This document shows, one piece after another, positions 63,257-64,000 of a DNA stretch of 64,000 nt; the stretch's first letter is position 1, and each line of letters starts with the position of its first letter. Source of the stretch: UBA4582 sp965657335 (GTDB lineage Bacteria > Pseudomonadota > Gammaproteobacteria > Pseudomonadales > Azotimanducaceae); contig CBFHOH010000010.1 of the NCBI GenBank assembly GCA_965657335.1, positions 66,431 through 130,430 of the forward strand. Reading direction: 5' to 3'. Made by a program: the position numbers and the translations under genes. The notes below the pieces were generated by a model, which had not been told where the DNA came from, did no database searches, and saw nothing but the letters and a program-made list of their open reading frames with translations.

Positions 63257-64000
63257 TTAGAACTTCTTGGTAAGTTCTACACCAATCACGCGAGGTTCTG
63301 TAACCTGACCAGTTCGACGGAAACCTTCACCTTCACCGTGAGTTTCAAGCTGACGAATACCGATTTCGTTAAGCACGTTGTTTGCAAACGCAGCAATAAT
63401 CAGGCTTTCATCGTCATTTTTCCACGTAGCTCTCAGATCCAAACGCTCGTAACCCGGAGTAGAGTCGAGGTCATCCTCGAATGGTGTATGGAATACACCG
63501 TCTACCCAGCTATAACTTGCCAGCATTTCAAGATTACCTGAGCTGAAGGGGAAGCCGTAGCTAACGTAAGCAGAGCCTTTATTCTCAGCTACGTTAGGTA
63601 GCTGATTGCCATTGATATCGTTACGGATTTCAACTGCGTTGAACAGGCTTGGTGGGATCCTAGGATCGTTTGTGTTGGCTAACAGCAACGATTCAGTGAA
63701 CTTATTCGGAGTATACGAGTAGTTACCACCCAACGTCATGTTGTCAGTCGCGAGCCACAGAATTTCAACTTCGAATCCTTGAACCTCTGCACCAGGTGCG
63801 GGCAGGATAGATGTAGTTACACCGCCCAATGAGGTGGCCTCTGATCCAGAAGTGTGTATCTGAGTGTAATCATAGATAAACGCTGAGGCATTAACCTGCA
63901 GGGTGTTATCCAGGTGTTGACCCTTATAACCAATCTCGTATGCCGTCAACTCCTCAGGACCATAAGTACCTGTTGTGCTGAAGAAAACGAGGTTGTAACC
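63257..64000 (-). CDS. TonB-dependent receptor, C-terminal part (cut by window edge)
   Basis: The frame runs to the right edge without a start; 247 residues are visible. Barrel strand patterns include PEELTAYEIGYKG, ENKGSAYVSYGFPF, ERLDLRATWKNDDESLIIAAF and ANNVLNEIGIRQLE, and the protein ends with RVIGVELTKKF, a terminal Phe as the BAM complex requires. It takes up a large nutrient through the outer membrane with TonB-ExbBD. The ligand is unknown. Confidence 0.92.
   Translation of the reverse strand, partial: GYNLVFFSTTGTYGPEELTAYEIGYKGQHLDNTLQVNASAFIYDYTQIHTSGSEATSLGGVTTSILPAPGAEVQGFEVEILWLATDNMTLGGNYSYTPNKFTESLLLANTNDPRIPPSLFNAVEIRNDINGNQLPNVAENKGSAYVSYGFPFSSGNLEMLASYSWVDGVFHTPFEDDLDSTPGYERLDLRATWKNDDESLIIAAFANNVLNEIGIRQLETHGEGEGFRRTGQVTEPRVIGVELTKKF

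Overview
The window looks like chromosomal DNA of a free-living, probably marine, heterotrophic gammaproteobacterium. This is inferred from moderate base composition, DbpA, RarD, Bax-like, YbjQ and DUF47/PiT families of gammaproteobacterial type, many fatty-acid and acyl-CoA genes, oxygenases and a TonB-dependent receptor. No rRNA, tRNA, CRISPR array, insertion sequence or prophage was seen. Both ends cut genes: a small split-barrel-like protein at 1 and a TonB-dependent receptor at 64000.

Regions. 1-4.4 kb: a divergent MarR regulator unit with a clear palindromic operator, a tiny unknown protein, a Rieske ferredoxin, and an MFS transporter overlapping a TauD-type dioxygenase. 4.4-14.1 kb: mostly minus-strand housekeeping and lipid genes (DbpA, transaldolase, CoA-type Nudix plus acyl-CoA synthetase, thioesterase, DoxX, RarD, YbjQ, methyltransferase). 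14.4-34 kb: the unusual region. 34-64 kb: ordinary metabolism, including an LLM flavin oxidoreductase, a thiolase-like protein, a ChbG-like deacetylase, MerC, a DUF47-PiT phosphate pair, SDRs, enoyl-CoA hydratases, an aminotransferase, AIM24, DUF748, PhyH, Bax, a SolA-like oxidase, UvrA and a CinA-type protein. Four different Nudix hydrolases are spread over the window.

The main discovery candidate is the minus-strand operon 27725-15940 with its neighbours to about 34 kb. In order of transcription it encodes a Gly/Ser/Gln-repeat lipoprotein, a second lipoprotein, a membrane-anchored pseudokinase with TPR-like and PEGA-like parts, a PEGA-FGE-fold membrane protein without the FGE cysteines, a small secreted protein, a MotA/TolQ/ExbB-type channel, a degenerate Hsp70/actin-like protein with an FHA-like tail, and two vWA proteins whose N-terminal helix looks like ExbD/TolR, including the aspartate. 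Several junctions overlap by 1-4 bases. Next to it lie two translationally coupled lipoproteins, two paralogous secreted repeat/TonB-C-like proteins, an M48 metalloprotease and a DUF4139 protein. I infer an envelope-spanning, proton-motive-force-linked apparatus built with several catalytically dead scaffolds. Its function is not known to me.

Two other oddities are a protein-like reading frame in front of the bax-like gene with no normal start codon for its first 71 codons, and a protein-like tail without a start between uvrA and cinA that looks like a gene remnant.
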